DNA of 63,987 bases from Terriglobia bacterium (lineage in GTDB: Bacteria > Acidobacteriota > Terriglobia > Bryobacterales > UBA6623). Location: assembly GCA_009838515.1 (NCBI GenBank), contig VXRL01000057.1, positions 97,580-161,566 of the forward strand, written 5' to 3'. Shown here one piece after another: positions 1 through 7,723 of this stretch (position 1 is its first letter; each line of letters starts with the position of its first letter). The notes beneath the pieces are model-generated. The model did no database searches. It worked only from the letters and a program-made list of their open reading frames with translations, and had not been told where the DNA came from. The translations under genes and the position numbers were made by a program.

Positions 1-113
1 AACCCCTCAGAGCAGCCGCGGCGCGGGCGGGTTGTAGGCCATTTTTTTTGGCGCGGCGGGCGAGGCGGCGCGGCCGGGCCTGGAGGCTGCCAAGAGGCGA
101 CAGCCATGGCTGG
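1..113. other. Left-edge noncoding stretch downstream of glnK
   Basis: There is no credible gene here. A 12-base palindrome (CAGCCATGGCTG, 101-112) lies directly after the glnK stop, and a run of eight T at 45-52 follows GC-rich sequence on the plus strand. The T run does not follow the palindrome in the minus-strand sense, so a classical terminator for glnK is not shown. Confidence 0.4.
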
Positions 114-452
114 CTAGATGGCGTCGTCGTCCGTTTCGCCGCTGCGTATCCGAATGGCCGTTGCGATGTCGGAGACGAACACCTTGCCGTCGCCGATCTT
201 GCCTGTGCGAGCGGACTCGACGATGGCGTTGACAATCTCGTCGACCCGGTCGTCAGACGCGTAGCTCTCGAGCTTGACCTTGGGCAGCAGGTCCACCTCG
301 TACTCCTGGCCCCGGTAGACCTCCTTATGGCCCTTCTGCCGACCGTGGCCGCGCACGTCGTAAATCGTCAAGCGATCGTGGCCGATCCCCTTGAGCGCTT
401 CACGGACGTCGTCCAACTTGAATGGCTGGATAACCGCTTCGATCTTCTTCAT
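114..452 (-). CDS. glnK: Nitrogen regulatory protein P-II (first copy)
   Basis: A 112-residue P-II signal protein. In this family a trimer binds ATP/ADP and 2-oxoglutarate and blocks the ammonium channel or tunes glutamine synthetase. The N-terminus MKKIEAVIQPFKLDDV, the T-loop GRQKGHKEVYRG and the conserved Tyr51 (the uridylylation site in proteobacteria) are all present, as is the C-terminal GDGKVFVSD nucleotide-binding segment. It starts 27 bases after the stop of the upstream amt gene on the same strand, the classic amt-glnK order, so it is named glnK rather than glnB. It is the same length as the second copy at 2020-2358 and about 70% identical to it by eye. Confidence 0.95.
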   Translation of the reverse strand: MKKIEAVIQPFKLDDVREALKGIGHDRLTIYDVRGHGRQKGHKEVYRGQEYEVDLLPKVKLESYASDDRVDEIVNAIVESARTGKIGDGKVFVSDIATAIRIRSGETDDDAI

Positions 453-479
453 CTCTGATGTCCTCCTGTCACGATTCCG

Positions 480-1766
480 CTAGTTGTAGGCCTCTTCGCC
501 GTGCTGCGATATATCCAGTCCGATGGACTCGTCTCCCGCACTCACGCGCACCCCGATGACCGCGTCGACAATCTTCAGGATAACGAAGGTCGCGACTCCG
601 GAAAACACCCAGGTCAGCGCACTGCCCAGGGCATTGTTGACAAACTGTCCGGCGTTGCCTTCGACTAAGCCATCGGCGCCGCCAATCGCCATGCGGGCGA
701 ACACGCCGGTGAGCAGCGCTCCCACAGTGCCACCGACACCGTGGACGCCGAACGCGTCCAAAGAATCGTCATAGCCAAACTTCGCCTTGACCACCGCCAC
801 CGCGAAGTAGCAGATCGCGCCGCCGGCAAAGCCGATGATGATCGAGTCCATCGGGCCGACAAAGCCCGCGGCAGGCGTGATCGCGACCAGACCGGCCACC
901 GCGCCAGTGATGCCGCCGAGGACGCTCGGCTTGCCATCGCGGATCCATTCGACCACCAGCCAGCCGGTGACCGCCGCGGCCGCAGCAAAGTGTGTGTTCA
1001 CGAACGCCACGGCTGCGAGGCCGTCGGCCGCCAAGGCGCTGCCGGCATTGAAGCCGAACCAGCCCACCCAAAGCAAGCAGGCGCCGATGAACGCGAGCGA
1101 GAGGTTATGCGGGCGCATGGCCTCGTTGGGATAACCCTTGCGCTTGCCCAGGTACAGGGCGATCACGAGCGCAGCCACGCCAGACGACATGTGAACCACG
1201 CTGCCGCCGGCGAAGTCGAGGCAAGGAATCATTCCGTCGCCGCTCATGAATCCGCCGCCCCAGACCATGTGGACCATCGGAAAGTACACGACCGTGCCCC
1301 AAAGCGCCATAAACAGCAGCATCGCCGAGAACTTCATCCTCTCGGCGAAGGCGCCGCTGATCAGCGCCGGGGTGATGATCGCGAACATCAGCTGGAAGAC
1401 CATGAAGGTCAGGTGCGGGATCGAGCCGTTGGGCTCCATCCCGACGCCATTGAGGAACACGTGCCCGAAGCCTCCGACGAACGTGTTCCCTTCCGCGAAC
1501 GACAGGCTGTAGCCGTAGATGGCCCACAGCAATGTCATCATCGCCATCATTGCGAAGGACTGCATCATGGTGCCGAGGACATTCCTCTGGCGGACGAGCC
1601 CCCCGTAGAACAGGGCCAACCCAGGCCCTGTCATCATCAGGACCAACGCGGAACTGGTAAGGATCCAAGCATTGTCCCCTGTGTCAATCCCGTCTTGCGC
1701 CGCCGCCGAGACTGGCAGGCCCAGCACGGCGATCAGCATCACGGCAAATGTGATGATTCTCTTCAT
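480..1766 (-). CDS. amt: Ammonium transporter Amt (first copy)
   Basis: A 428-residue Amt/MEP/Rh channel subunit. It begins with a signal peptide ending near the AAAQD junction and then shows about eleven hydrophobic segments. Residues expected of AmtB are visible: the Asp in CLDFAGGSVVH, the first pore His in the same motif, and the second pore His in DAFGVHGVGG. The C-terminal tail (GDESIGLDISQHGEEAYN) is the conserved cytosolic regulatory tail that contacts P-II. A ribosome site (GGAAAGGAG) sits just upstream of the ATG. The downstream glnK follows within 27 bases. It probably imports ammonium under nitrogen limitation, gated by its partner GlnK. Confidence 0.95.
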   Translation of the reverse strand: MKRIITFAVMLIAVLGLPVSAAAQDGIDTGDNAWILTSSALVLMMTGPGLALFYGGLVRQRNVLGTMMQSFAMMAMMTLLWAIYGYSLSFAEGNTFVGGFGHVFLNGVGMEPNGSIPHLTFMVFQLMFAIITPALISGAFAERMKFSAMLLFMALWGTVVYFPMVHMVWGGGFMSGDGMIPCLDFAGGSVVHMSSGVAALVIALYLGKRKGYPNEAMRPHNLSLAFIGACLLWVGWFGFNAGSALAADGLAAVAFVNTHFAAAAAVTGWLVVEWIRDGKPSVLGGITGAVAGLVAITPAAGFVGPMDSIIIGFAGGAICYFAVAVVKAKFGYDDSLDAFGVHGVGGTVGALLTGVFARMAIGGADGLVEGNAGQFVNNALGSALTWVFSGVATFVILKIVDAVIGVRVSAGDESIGLDISQHGEEAYN

Positions 1767-1832
1767 CTCAACACTCCTTTCCCAGATCCCCGCTCGTGGG
1801 AAGACCGTGTCGCGAACCTGTCCTTGCGGCAG

Positions 1833-1848
1833 CGCGGCTGCAGCCGCG
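1833..1848. repeat. 16-bp perfect palindrome in a REP-like context
   Basis: CGCGGCTGCAGCCGCG is a perfect palindrome in the 253-base gap between glnK2 and amt1. The flanking minus-strand sequence (TGTAGCAGCCGTTCG upstream of it) resembles dispersed REP-type elements seen in many high-GC genomes. It could form a hairpin in the mRNA upstream of amt1. Only one good copy is seen in this window, so calling it a dispersed repeat is inference. Confidence 0.45.
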
Positions 1849-2019
1849 AACGGCTGCTACAGTCGTCGAAATGCCGGCGGTCTAGGCGTGCGATCCCTCG
1901 ACTTGGGGAATCCGATTACCAGCATTGTCCCTAGCGGATCGCGCGGCTGCCGAGCGCATATGCCGGATAAGAATTTCTGATGGGCTCAGCGGGCCCGGAC
2001 TGGACACGGAGGCCGCGCC

Positions 2020-2358
2020 TCACGGGACGTCTTCCAAGGACTGGCCGCTGCGAATCTGGATCGCTTCCGGAACGTCAGAGACGATGATCTTGCCATCGCC
2101 GATCGAGCCGGTGCGGGCAGACTCGATGATCGCGCCCACAGTCTCGTCGACGCGATCTTCGGGCACGACGCACTCGAGCTTGACCTTCGGCAGCAGGTCT
2201 ACCTCGTACTCGTGGCCTCGGTAGATCTCCTTGTGCCCGCGCTGGCGGCCGTATCCCCGCACGTCGAAGACCGTCATTCCATCCATTCCGACCTTCTTTA
2301 GGCCTTCCCGAACGTCGTCCAGCTTGAACGGCTGTACGATCGCTTCGATCTTCTTCAT
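2020..2358 (-). CDS. glnK: Nitrogen regulatory protein P-II (second copy)
   Basis: A 112-residue P-II protein. The reading frame extends 34 codons further upstream, but the conserved N-terminus MKKIEAIVQPFKLDDV and the ribosome site GGAGGGAATCGAG place the start at 2358. The T-loop GRQRGHKEIYRG and Tyr51 are intact. It lies downstream of the second amt gene, 344 bases away, a looser arrangement than in the first pair. It differs from the first copy mainly in the region 20-31 and in the C-terminal third, which suggests an old duplication whose products may respond differently or pair with different Amt trimers. Confidence 0.95.
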   Translation of the reverse strand: MKKIEAIVQPFKLDDVREGLKKVGMDGMTVFDVRGYGRQRGHKEIYRGHEYEVDLLPKVKLECVVPEDRVDETVGAIIESARTGSIGDGKIIVSDVPEAIQIRSGQSLEDVP

Positions 2359-2702
2359 CTCGATTCCCTCCGGTGATCTATAGAGATCAGATCCTTGTTT
2401 GCATTGGAATGCTCCTAGCGTGTGATGGGATCTCCATTTCAATACATCCTCACAGTCCATATTCTGGCAAATAGTTCGGTGGGAAATTGCTCCAATTGAA
2501 GATTTCTATTGCACTTCCAATTCACTCAAGAGCAAAGCGGCTAGGGCCCGTACTCCTACTGCATCCTAGGGATCAATATTCGCGGCAGGTCGAACCGCAC
2601 CCGCACAGCGCGGCATTCAAGTGATGGCTCCGAGCGACCCGGGCGCGCTGGTCCTGCGCTCCCGTCAGGGAACGCCGGCCACGGCGGACGGATAGACCGA
2701 GA
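2359..2702. other. Intergenic region between amt2 and glnK2
   Basis: No coding region is supported here. It presumably holds the glnK2 5' leader on the minus strand. A 12-base palindrome (GATCAATTGATC, 2701-2712) overlaps the amt2 stop codon. I found no convincing -24/-12 sigma-54 promoter and no T-tailed hairpin. Confidence 0.4.
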
Positions 2703-4091
2703 TCAATTGATCGAGACTTGGAAGTCCGGGTAGGCGCGCGAGTTGTGCTCGCCGAGGTCGAGGCCTTCGATCTCGTCCTCTTGCGTGACACGCAGACCGA
2801 TCGCCGCCTTGATGAGTTTGAAGAGCACGAAGGCCGTGCCGAACGTCCAAACGAACGCCACGACTACGCCGACGAGTTGCACCGAAAGCGTGGCGAGCAA
2901 GTCGTACTCAAGTCCCAGGAACAAGTTCTCGTGCAGCAGCGCCGCGCCTAGCGTGCCCCAGACACCGCACACGCCGTGTACCGAGATCGCGCCCACGGGA
3001 TCGTCGACATGCACCTTGTCGAAAAATCGGATGCTGAAGACCACGAGCACTCCTGAGACCGCACCGATAATGATCGCGCCGAGCGGCGTCACCGACGCGC
3101 AAGGAGCCGTAATGCCAACCAAGCCGGCCAGCACGCCGTTCAGCGTTATGCCGACATCGGGCTTGCCGAACCTCCTCCACGAGACGACCATGGCGAAGAT
3201 CGAGCCGCTGCATGCGGCCAGGAACGTGTTCACCACGATGCGAGAGACCGTGCCGTCCGCTGTAGTGGTCGAACCGGCGTTGAAGCCGAACCAGCCCAAG
3301 AACAGGATGAAGACTCCCAAAGCTGCCATGCCCAGGTTGTGGCCGGGAATGGCCCGCGGCGAGCCGTCAAAGGAATACTTGCCCAGTCGCGGGCCGACCA
3401 CGATCGCGCCCGCCAGAGCCGCCCAGCCTCCAACCGAGTGGACCACGGTTGAGCCAGCGAAGTCGATGAAACCCATATCGGCCAGCCACGACGGCTGGGC
3501 CAGAAGAAGATTTCCCCAAGCCCAGTGGCCAAAGACGGGATAGATGATGGCAGTAATCGCGACGCTATAGATCAGGTAGGCCGCGAACTGGGTCCGCTCG
3601 GCCATCGCACCAGACACGATTGTGGCCGCCGTCGCCGCGAAGACCACCTGGAACATCCAGAACGTGTACTCCCACTGGCCGTCGCCACCGCCGTTGTCGG
3701 GCGAGAGCAGGAAGTGATCGGTGCCAAAGAGACCGTTGGTGGCACCAAACATGATGCCGAAGCCGATCAGCCAGAACGCCAGAGCGCCCATCGACATGTC
3801 GAGGACGTTCTTCATCATGATGTGCGCCGCGTTCTTCGCACGGGTGAAGCCGGACTCGACAAAGGCGAAGCCGGCCTGCATCCAGAACACCAAGCATGCG
3901 GCCACGAGCGTCCAAAGAATGTTGGCGTGGGTCTGAACCTGCTCAACCGCAGCCATCAGGTCTCCGGAAGATGGATTTGCGCCCTGTTGGGCCCAGACCG
4001 ACATCGATGCGAACATCAAGCCGGCGGCTAGAATACCCGTCCTACGGCTCACTGGTGGCGCGTTGAAGCGCGAATCAGAGTGTCCTCTCAT
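2703..4091 (-). CDS. amt: Ammonium transporter Amt (second copy)
   Basis: A 462-residue Amt family channel with a signal peptide (cleavage expected near SVWAQQ) and about eleven membrane helices. The key residues are present: Asp and His in IDFAGSTVVHSVGG, and the second pore His in ISVHGVCGVWG. It is longer than the first copy and belongs to a visibly different Amt subtype, with the segment GFTRAKNAAHIMMKN after the first mature helix. The ATG is preceded by GGAGG at a rather long spacing of about 14 bases. It heads the minus-strand series amt2, glnK2, amt1, glnK1. Confidence 0.94.
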   Translation of the reverse strand: MRGHSDSRFNAPPVSRRTGILAAGLMFASMSVWAQQGANPSSGDLMAAVEQVQTHANILWTLVAACLVFWMQAGFAFVESGFTRAKNAAHIMMKNVLDMSMGALAFWLIGFGIMFGATNGLFGTDHFLLSPDNGGGDGQWEYTFWMFQVVFAATAATIVSGAMAERTQFAAYLIYSVAITAIIYPVFGHWAWGNLLLAQPSWLADMGFIDFAGSTVVHSVGGWAALAGAIVVGPRLGKYSFDGSPRAIPGHNLGMAALGVFILFLGWFGFNAGSTTTADGTVSRIVVNTFLAACSGSIFAMVVSWRRFGKPDVGITLNGVLAGLVGITAPCASVTPLGAIIIGAVSGVLVVFSIRFFDKVHVDDPVGAISVHGVCGVWGTLGAALLHENLFLGLEYDLLATLSVQLVGVVVAFVWTFGTAFVLFKLIKAAIGLRVTQEDEIEGLDLGEHNSRAYPDFQVSIN

Positions 4092-4515
4092 GGCTCAGTG
4101 TGTACCTCCAAAGTACGTTGACGCCAAGAGCACGTCATTGAATTGATGCAAATTCGGGCACTTCAAGCGCCGCAGAATTCCATGAAATCTTTGCAAACAT
4201 GGCAGGAATGATCCGGTCTTTTTCCGTTCCAAACTCTCACTGGCACATGTTCTCGGGCCCATAAAGACCCTTAACTTGCAGTCTAACTACGTGTGATCAC
4301 AAAGCGGAAGCAGATAATTTCTATTCCCCCTATAAACAATCGTGTTCCGAAACAACGGGCCCTGGGCGGGCCGGCCTCGCTGCGAGGCCAGACCTTGGGG
4401 GGCGCGACGTCCGCCACCGGCGGACCGCTCGCTCCCAGGCGCGAGACACCGGACGCAAGGGGGTCGGCGCTTCCGACTTCCTGACCCTTCCCCGGCCCTT
4501 GATTGCAGCCGCAAC
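4092..4515. other. Intergenic region with two strong hairpins
   Basis: No gene is supported. Two hairpins with 7-bp stems and 3-base loops sit close together: GGCCTCG/CGAGGCC at 4373-4389 and GTCCGCC/GGCGGAC at 4409-4425. They lie between the end of the LarA-like gene and the amt2 promoter region, both on the minus strand, so they could end transcription or stabilise the 3' end, but no T run follows. The part nearest amt2 is AT-richer, as expected for its promoter. Confidence 0.45.
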
Positions 4516-6168
4516 TCAGGCGGCCACGTCGACCATGTTGATTGGAGGGATGTGGACGTGCGCCACGCTCGGACGCCTGCCAAGGAAGGTCTGCGCCATT
4601 TCCAGCGCCTCGGCCACGGTGTCAGCGCATTCCCAGCCCATGATCCTGGCCGATTCCCGGTCCTCAGCTCCGACCACAATGACCTGCCCACAGTGCTTGG
4701 CGCCGTTCTCAGCCCAGTACCACATGTACAGCGGGTGGACACCGTGGTAGCCGTAGCCGTGGCGGTACATCTCTCTGTAGGCCGAGTCGTGCGCGAACTC
4801 AGACTCATACCTGCGCTGTAGCTCGTCCGCATCGTTGGTCTCAGACAGACAGCGGTGGAAGAACTCGTGGTAAGCGGCGTGGTGGGAAGGGCTGAACTCG
4901 TTGTACAGCGGGTGCGTCAGGATGAACACCCCGTCCCGTTTCAAGATCGGCGCGCCGCGATACATGTTGAAGAAGTAGCCCAGCGTCAAGCAGCGCACGA
5001 GAATCGGGTTCATCGGCGCGTTGACGTTATAGGGGCAGATGAATGGGACGCCGAACACGGCGACATCCGCCTGCCCGTCGACCGGAACGCAGTATTGCTG
5101 GTAGTTGTAGGCAAGCGTCTTGGCATGCACGGCGTCCGTCGCGCCAGCATGGACGGCGATCAATTCGTAGGGTGCCGGCACTGAGAAGAGCACCTTGCGC
5201 TTCAACCGCCTTGGCATGGCTCCCAAGCCGACCTGGGCGATGCGAAACGTCACTTTGTCAAGCGCGTTCCATTCGTCCTCGGGCTTGACGAAGAACTGCA
5301 TGCGCGGGTCGAACATCTGGTTGTTGACAACCGTCTCGATATGGAAGACGTTGAGCGTGTCGTTGACGACGCGGCCCATGCGGTTGCACGAGTCTGTCAG
5401 AGGCGACTTGGTGTGGTCGAAATAGGAGTCCGACGCACGAATCGTCTGCGGATTGTGATGGGCTTGCAGCGAGACATAGTCGCAAAGGCCGACGCCGACC
5501 GACTTGTTGCCGCCGTCCATCGGCACGAGGTTGATGTTCAGGTAGATGAGCAGGTCGGATTCGGCCGCGCGACGGTTGATGCGCACCTTTTCCCCTAGCT
5601 CGGTTTCACCGAGTTCGACGAGGCCTTCGGGATCTTCCCCGTCGTGGCAGTAGAGATGGTGGGGATAGAAGGCGTCGAAGATCTCTCGTCCTACGCTCCA
5701 ACGGATCTCGAAGGGTTCCATGCGGCGATGGAACGAATTGGCGATGAGCATCTCGACATCGGTCACGCCCTCCTGCTCCAGCATCTCCAGCAGGACCGCG
5801 AGCACCGATTGGCGCAGGTCGGGGCGGTTCATCTTGGGCAGTGGCAGCGAGATATCGTCGATGGCGATCGTGACCTTGGCCCCCGGGCGGAGCTGGGAGC
5901 GTAGCGGAGCCGCCTGCTCGGGGTGCTCCAAAGCAAATCGAATGGCGGCATCGCGGTCCGGGAGGCCGGGAATGCTCGGCTTCGGATAGATCACCCTCGT
6001 GCCCGCAGGCAGCTTGACTCGGATCAAGTCCTCGCCGTACCACAGCAAGCGGTCCGCCGAGGCAGCGCTGAGCTCTCGGACGCAATCCCCATCGGGCACG
6101 AGCGCGGCCCGCCCAACCGCATTGGGGGTCGGCTCGCCGAAGACGACTGGTTCCGCTGACGAGGACAT
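4516..6168 (-). CDS. LarA-like (DUF2088) nickel-pincer family protein
   Basis: A 550-residue protein of the lactate racemase (LarA) superfamily, longer than classical LarA at about 425. Family enzymes use a nickel-pincer nucleotide for racemisation or epimerisation of hydroxyacids. Visible features are an N-terminal domain with KVTIAIDDI, a SFHRRM segment (His147, likely equivalent to LarA His108), and GGNKS with Lys222 followed 16 residues later by His238, matching the LarA cofactor-tethering Lys and nickel-ligand His spacing. The position expected for LarA His174 appears to be Ile212. Cofactor genes larB, larC and larE are not in the window. ATG at 6168 is preferred over an upstream TTG at 6189. 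It lies 39 bases after the HAD gene, apparently in one operon. The substrate is unknown. Confidence 0.75.
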   Translation of the reverse strand: MSSSAEPVVFGEPTPNAVGRAALVPDGDCVRELSAASADRLLWYGEDLIRVKLPAGTRVIYPKPSIPGLPDRDAAIRFALEHPEQAAPLRSQLRPGAKVTIAIDDISLPLPKMNRPDLRQSVLAVLLEMLEQEGVTDVEMLIANSFHRRMEPFEIRWSVGREIFDAFYPHHLYCHDGEDPEGLVELGETELGEKVRINRRAAESDLLIYLNINLVPMDGGNKSVGVGLCDYVSLQAHHNPQTIRASDSYFDHTKSPLTDSCNRMGRVVNDTLNVFHIETVVNNQMFDPRMQFFVKPEDEWNALDKVTFRIAQVGLGAMPRRLKRKVLFSVPAPYELIAVHAGATDAVHAKTLAYNYQQYCVPVDGQADVAVFGVPFICPYNVNAPMNPILVRCLTLGYFFNMYRGAPILKRDGVFILTHPLYNEFSPSHHAAYHEFFHRCLSETNDADELQRRYESEFAHDSAYREMYRHGYGYHGVHPLYMWYWAENGAKHCGQVIVVGAEDRESARIMGWECADTVAEALEMAQTFLGRRPSVAHVHIPPINMVDVAA

Positions 6169-6207
6169 TGTTGCGCCGCTTCCTGACAAGAGTCTAGCCC
6201 TCTCGAT

Positions 6208-6954
6208 CTAGGCGCTGCTTTCGGAATCGCCCCCGCGCTCCTGTCCGGGAGCGACAACGAGCTCGCTGGACCGGCTCAGGTCGAGGACCGCCCAGCCGCG
6301 GGCCCGCGCCTCCTTCCGCAAGCGTGAATCCGGATTGGTCGCGATGGGATTGCCCACCGCGGTGAGCATCGGCAGGTCCGAGCCGCTGTCTGAATAGGCA
6401 CACGATGCGCCCATGTCCACGCCGCTTGCGGCAGCGTAGTCGCGCAATGCCGCCGCCTTGGCCTCCCCCGCGAGCAACGGCGGGACTATGTCGCCTGTCG
6501 CAACGCCATCGCGAAATTCCAGACGATTGGCCAGCAGGTCATCAAATCCAAAGTACTCAGCCGCCGGCTGCATCTCTAGGTCGATCCCTCCGGTGACCAA
6601 TACCGTGCGGTACCCGGCCGCGCGGTCCAGCGCCACGCGATCCTTCGCGAACTTGAATTGCTCGCCCCTGATCCGAGCCTCGAACAGGGCCGGCGCCTGT
6701 GCCCTCAGCCAGTCCTCGCGCAAGCCGCGGTAGAGCCGAAAGAACACTACGTTGAACAGGCGGCGGGAAAACGCGTCCAGCGCCAGCCACAGCGGCACTC
6801 CCAGAACGGTCTTGCCCAATCGCCAGATTGCCTGGGCGCGGCTGGGGTGCCTCCTCGCGACCCACGCATAACGCGTCACGACGTTTCCGGACACGAGCGT
6901 GCCGTCGAAGTCGTAGAACGCGACGGGGTCACCGCTGTTTCGGGTGGCCGGCAC
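6208..6954 (-). CDS. HAD-superfamily phosphatase (HAD-IB, PSPase-like)
   Basis: A 248-residue haloacid-dehalogenase-fold hydrolase. Motif I is FYDFDGTL with both nucleophile-site aspartates, motif II is in the VLVTGG segment, and motif III/IV is YSDSGSDLPML. The cap is the short helical type of subfamily IB, as in phosphoserine phosphatase. It starts with GTG at 6954, overlapping by one base the TAG stop of the small upstream gene (TAGTG), which indicates translational coupling. It is followed by the LarA-like gene. The natural phosphate ester cannot be inferred from sequence. Confidence 0.85.
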   Translation of the reverse strand: MPATRNSGDPVAFYDFDGTLVSGNVVTRYAWVARRHPSRAQAIWRLGKTVLGVPLWLALDAFSRRLFNVVFFRLYRGLREDWLRAQAPALFEARIRGEQFKFAKDRVALDRAAGYRTVLVTGGIDLEMQPAAEYFGFDDLLANRLEFRDGVATGDIVPPLLAGEAKAAALRDYAAASGVDMGASCAYSDSGSDLPMLTAVGNPIATNPDSRLRKEARARGWAVLDLSRSSELVVAPGQERGGDSESSA

Positions 6955-7133
6955 TAACCGTGCCCCAATCGCATCAGCCAGCCGAGCACGAAGATGGCCG
7001 CGACGAAGTAGCCAAAGCAGTACAGGCCATAGTGCAGTCGATCGCGGTTCGTGGTGCGCCCGACGATCCCCATGACGGTGGATGCGAGCAGCGCGAACAG
7101 GAGCGACGCTTGCAGGTGCGATGGGCTGAACAT
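6954..7133 (-). CDS. Small two-helix membrane protein
   Basis: A 59-residue protein with two predicted membrane helices (about residues 9-24 and 38-55) separated by the loop RTTNRDRLHYG. Its ATG overlaps the stop of the upstream gene by one base (TGATG), and its stop overlaps the HAD start by one base, so it is locked between two coding genes and very likely translated. No family is recognised. It may form a unit with the DUF6677-like membrane protein encoded just before it. Confidence 0.75.
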   Translation of the reverse strand: MFSPSHLQASLLFALLASTVMGIVGRTTNRDRLHYGLYCFGYFVAAIFVLGWLMRLGHG

Positions 7134-7588
7134 CAGGCGCTGGCTCTCTTTCCGGAAGCGATCTCGTAGGCGTCGACGATCGCCAGAAGGTTCAGAAACC
7201 CGGCACAGACGATGAATTTCGTGCCGTAGTCGTGCGCAGCACCCGGCACTGTGTCCTGCTCGTAGCCAGACCACACTGTCAGCAGGTAGAGCGATCCGTT
7301 GCACAAGTCGCCGAAGTATCCGCCGTAGGTCATGATCGTGGTGAACAGGTCCCCGGTCATGGGCGTGAACATCCGACCCTGCATGGCCAGTCCTGCCAAG
7401 AACATCCCTGCGATCGAAAGCAGCAGGGCAGCTGCATGCCACGGGCGCTTTAGGTAGTAGTGCCCGGCCCCTGGCACCAGCCAGGCGAGCAGCACCGGCG
7501 GGATTTGCGCGGAAAGCTTGGGCCGTGAAGCCTCCGCCCGACTGCGCTCGGGGGGTTTCGGTTTGGATGCCATCGTCATCAGCGCCAT
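7133..7588 (-). CDS. DUF6677-like acidobacterial membrane protein
   Basis: A 151-residue membrane protein with a polar N-terminal tail of about 30 residues and then four hydrophobic segments. The opening AWLVPGAGHYYLKRPWHA motif and overall length match the small family I recall as DUF6677, which is common in Acidobacteriota and related in look to TM2-type small membrane proteins. Function is unknown. It overlaps the following small membrane gene by one base. The gap of 135 bases to the upstream glycosyltransferase leaves open whether the operon begins here. Confidence 0.75.
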   Translation of the reverse strand: MALMTMASKPKPPERSRAEASRPKLSAQIPPVLLAWLVPGAGHYYLKRPWHAAALLLSIAGMFLAGLAMQGRMFTPMTGDLFTTIMTYGGYFGDLCNGSLYLLTVWSGYEQDTVPGAAHDYGTKFIVCAGFLNLLAIVDAYEIASGKRASA

Positions 7589-7723
7589 CTAGGCGCGATC
7601 GCAGCTTGCATTGAGTATGGCACGAACGAACGGTGGCCCGCTCAGGGCACAAGCGGCTCCCAGCCGTGAAGCTTCCCGGTGAGCCGTTCCTAGGCTGCTG
7701 TCGCTGCGAGTCTACGGGCAACG

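Noticed and set aside
741..1934. 397-codon open frame opposite the first amt gene
   Set aside because: It is the antisense of a clear ammonium transporter, with a composition dominated by R, H, D and A and no domain; it is an effect of high GC.
4140..4260. Possible sigma-54 promoter (TTGCA next to GTGCCC) upstream of amt2
   Set aside because: The spacing between the GG and GC dinucleotides does not fit the -24/-12 rule and only a few bases match.
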